A stretch of DNA of 5,531 nt from Chloroflexota bacterium. GTDB lineage: Bacteria > Chloroflexota > Limnocylindria > P2-11E. The position numbers and the translations under genes were made by a program. The stretch covers positions 1 to 5,531 of the forward strand of contig JACDAF010000382.1 of the NCBI GenBank assembly GCA_013695575.1. The letters run 5' to 3'. Under the pieces are notes generated by a model. It was not told the origin of the DNA, ran no database searches, and saw nothing but the letters and a program-made list of their open reading frames with translations. Positions within the stretch are counted from its first letter, which is position 1; every line of letters begins with the position of its first letter. Shown in pieces: positions 4,853 to 5,531 of this stretch.

Positions 4853-5531
4853 ATGGCGAGGTCGGTCGCGCTCTTGATCGGAACAAGGAAGGGGCTGTTC
4901 GTCTTGCGCTCCGGTGCCGCCCGTTCGCGCTGGCGGACCGAGGGTCCGCACTTCGCGGGCGAGCCCGTGTATCACGCCTCCTATGACCCGCGCGACGGCG
5001 CGAGCATCTACGTCGCCGTGAATCAGTCCTGGGGCGGACCGCGTATCGAGGTGAGCCGTGATCTCGGGAAGACCTGGAGCACGGCGGCGAATCCGGCGTT
5101 CCCGAAGGGCGCCGTGGCCGACGAGGATGGAGACCCGACGTTCCAGCAGACCTGGCACATCGAGCCGGGCCATGCCTCGACGCCGAAGGTCGTCTGGGCC
5201 GGCGTCGCCCCGGCTGCGCTGTTCCGCAGCGACGACCGCGGCATGACCTGGACGCTCGTGAAGGGTCTCACCGATCACCCGACCCGCAAAGTCTGGAACC
5301 CGGGCGGCGCCGGCAGCATCAACCTGCATTCGATCGCGGTGGACGCCGGCGACCCGAAGCGCGTGGCGATCGGTATCAGCTCGGGTGGCGTGTACGAGAC
5401 CCGCGACGGCGGAACGACGTGGACGCCGCGCAACGCGGGCCTCACCTCTTCCTACATGCCGGACAAGGAGGCCGAGGCCGGCCAATGCATCCACCACCTC
5501 GTCGCGCATCCCACCGCCGCGAACGTCCGCT
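4853..5531 (+). CDS. BNR/Asp-box repeat beta-propeller protein (sialidase-like fold), 3' truncated
   Basis: This open frame runs from ATG 4853 to the window end without a stop (226 codons seen). It starts MARSVALLIGTRKGLFVL, a first propeller blade typical of the WD40/YVTN/BNR-like 'exo-alpha-sialidase' annotations. Three Asp-box motifs of the S/T-x-D-x-G-x-T-W type are visible: SRDLGKTW (68-75), SDDRGMTW (126-133) and TRDGGTTW (183-190). Spaced about 57 residues apart, they mark successive beta-propeller blades. There is no signal peptide or membrane helix, so the protein is probably cytoplasmic, unlike true secreted sialidases. Asp-boxes are structural, and I see no evidence for the sialidase catalytic triad in this part, so enzyme activity should not be assumed. 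The start is fixed by GGAGGT seven bases upstream. It follows the MoaD/CysO-like gene by one base and must be co-transcribed with it. About half or more of the protein is probably present. Confidence 0.9.
   Translation, partial: MARSVALLIGTRKGLFVLRSGAARSRWRTEGPHFAGEPVYHASYDPRDGASIYVAVNQSWGGPRIEVSRDLGKTWSTAANPAFPKGAVADEDGDPTFQQTWHIEPGHASTPKVVWAGVAPAALFRSDDRGMTWTLVKGLTDHPTRKVWNPGGAGSINLHSIAVDAGDPKRVAIGISSGGVYETRDGGTTWTPRNAGLTSSYMPDKEAEAGQCIHHLVAHPTAANVR

Noticed and set aside
4823..5509. 228-codon open frame on the - strand
   Set aside because: It lies opposite the BNR-repeat gene, which has clear Asp-boxes and a strong ribosome site. The - strand translation is Arg/Ala/Gly-rich with no recognisable domain, as expected for an antisense shadow in GC-rich DNA.

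Overview
This window comes from a GC-rich bacterial chromosome (roughly two-thirds G+C by eye). GTG and ATG starts are mixed and genes are tightly packed. The style resembles Chloroflexota (Limnocylindria or related lineages) or Actinobacteria, but no taxonomic marker is present, so this is only an impression. No RNA gene, mobile element, CRISPR array or long repeat was seen. All eight supported genes are on the + strand, and only short gaps separate them, the longest about 100 bases.

Left part (1-2120): the 3' nine-tenths or so of a family III CoA-transferase gene (CaiB/BaiF), cut by the window edge. It is followed after about 60 bases by a gene for a small protein of unknown function with one N-terminal membrane segment. 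That gene overlaps by 4 bases (ATGA) with a gene for an NTF2/SnoaL-like protein.

Middle (2121-4556): a PfkB/ribokinase-family kinase gene stands alone behind its own promoter-like element. Next is a two-gene regulatory module: an ECF-type sigma factor, then an overlapping gene for a membrane protein shaped like an anti-sigma factor (cytoplasmic N-terminus, one membrane helix, extracytoplasmic domain).

Right part (4557-5531): 16 bases after the anti-sigma gene comes a small beta-grasp (ubiquitin-like) protein of the MoaD/ThiS/CysO type. Its C-terminus is Gly-Gly-Arg rather than a bare Gly-Gly. One base after its stop codon begins a BNR/Asp-box repeat protein that runs off the window. The Gly-Gly codons of the first gene also form the Shine-Dalgarno sequence of the second.

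Two kinds of translation start are visible. Genes inside operons (1153, 3810, 4853, and 1665 by overlap) have a Shine-Dalgarno sequence or stop/start coupling. Genes that may begin a transcript (2193, 3245, 4573) lack one. Each of these three has instead a GCTA-headed, TANNNT-like -10 box ending 7-8 bases before the start codon, as expected for leaderless mRNAs.

Most of the window is ordinary housekeeping or accessory sequence. The part most worth a second look is the sigma/anti-sigma/ubiquitin-like/BNR cluster. I see no clear evidence of a wholly new system.
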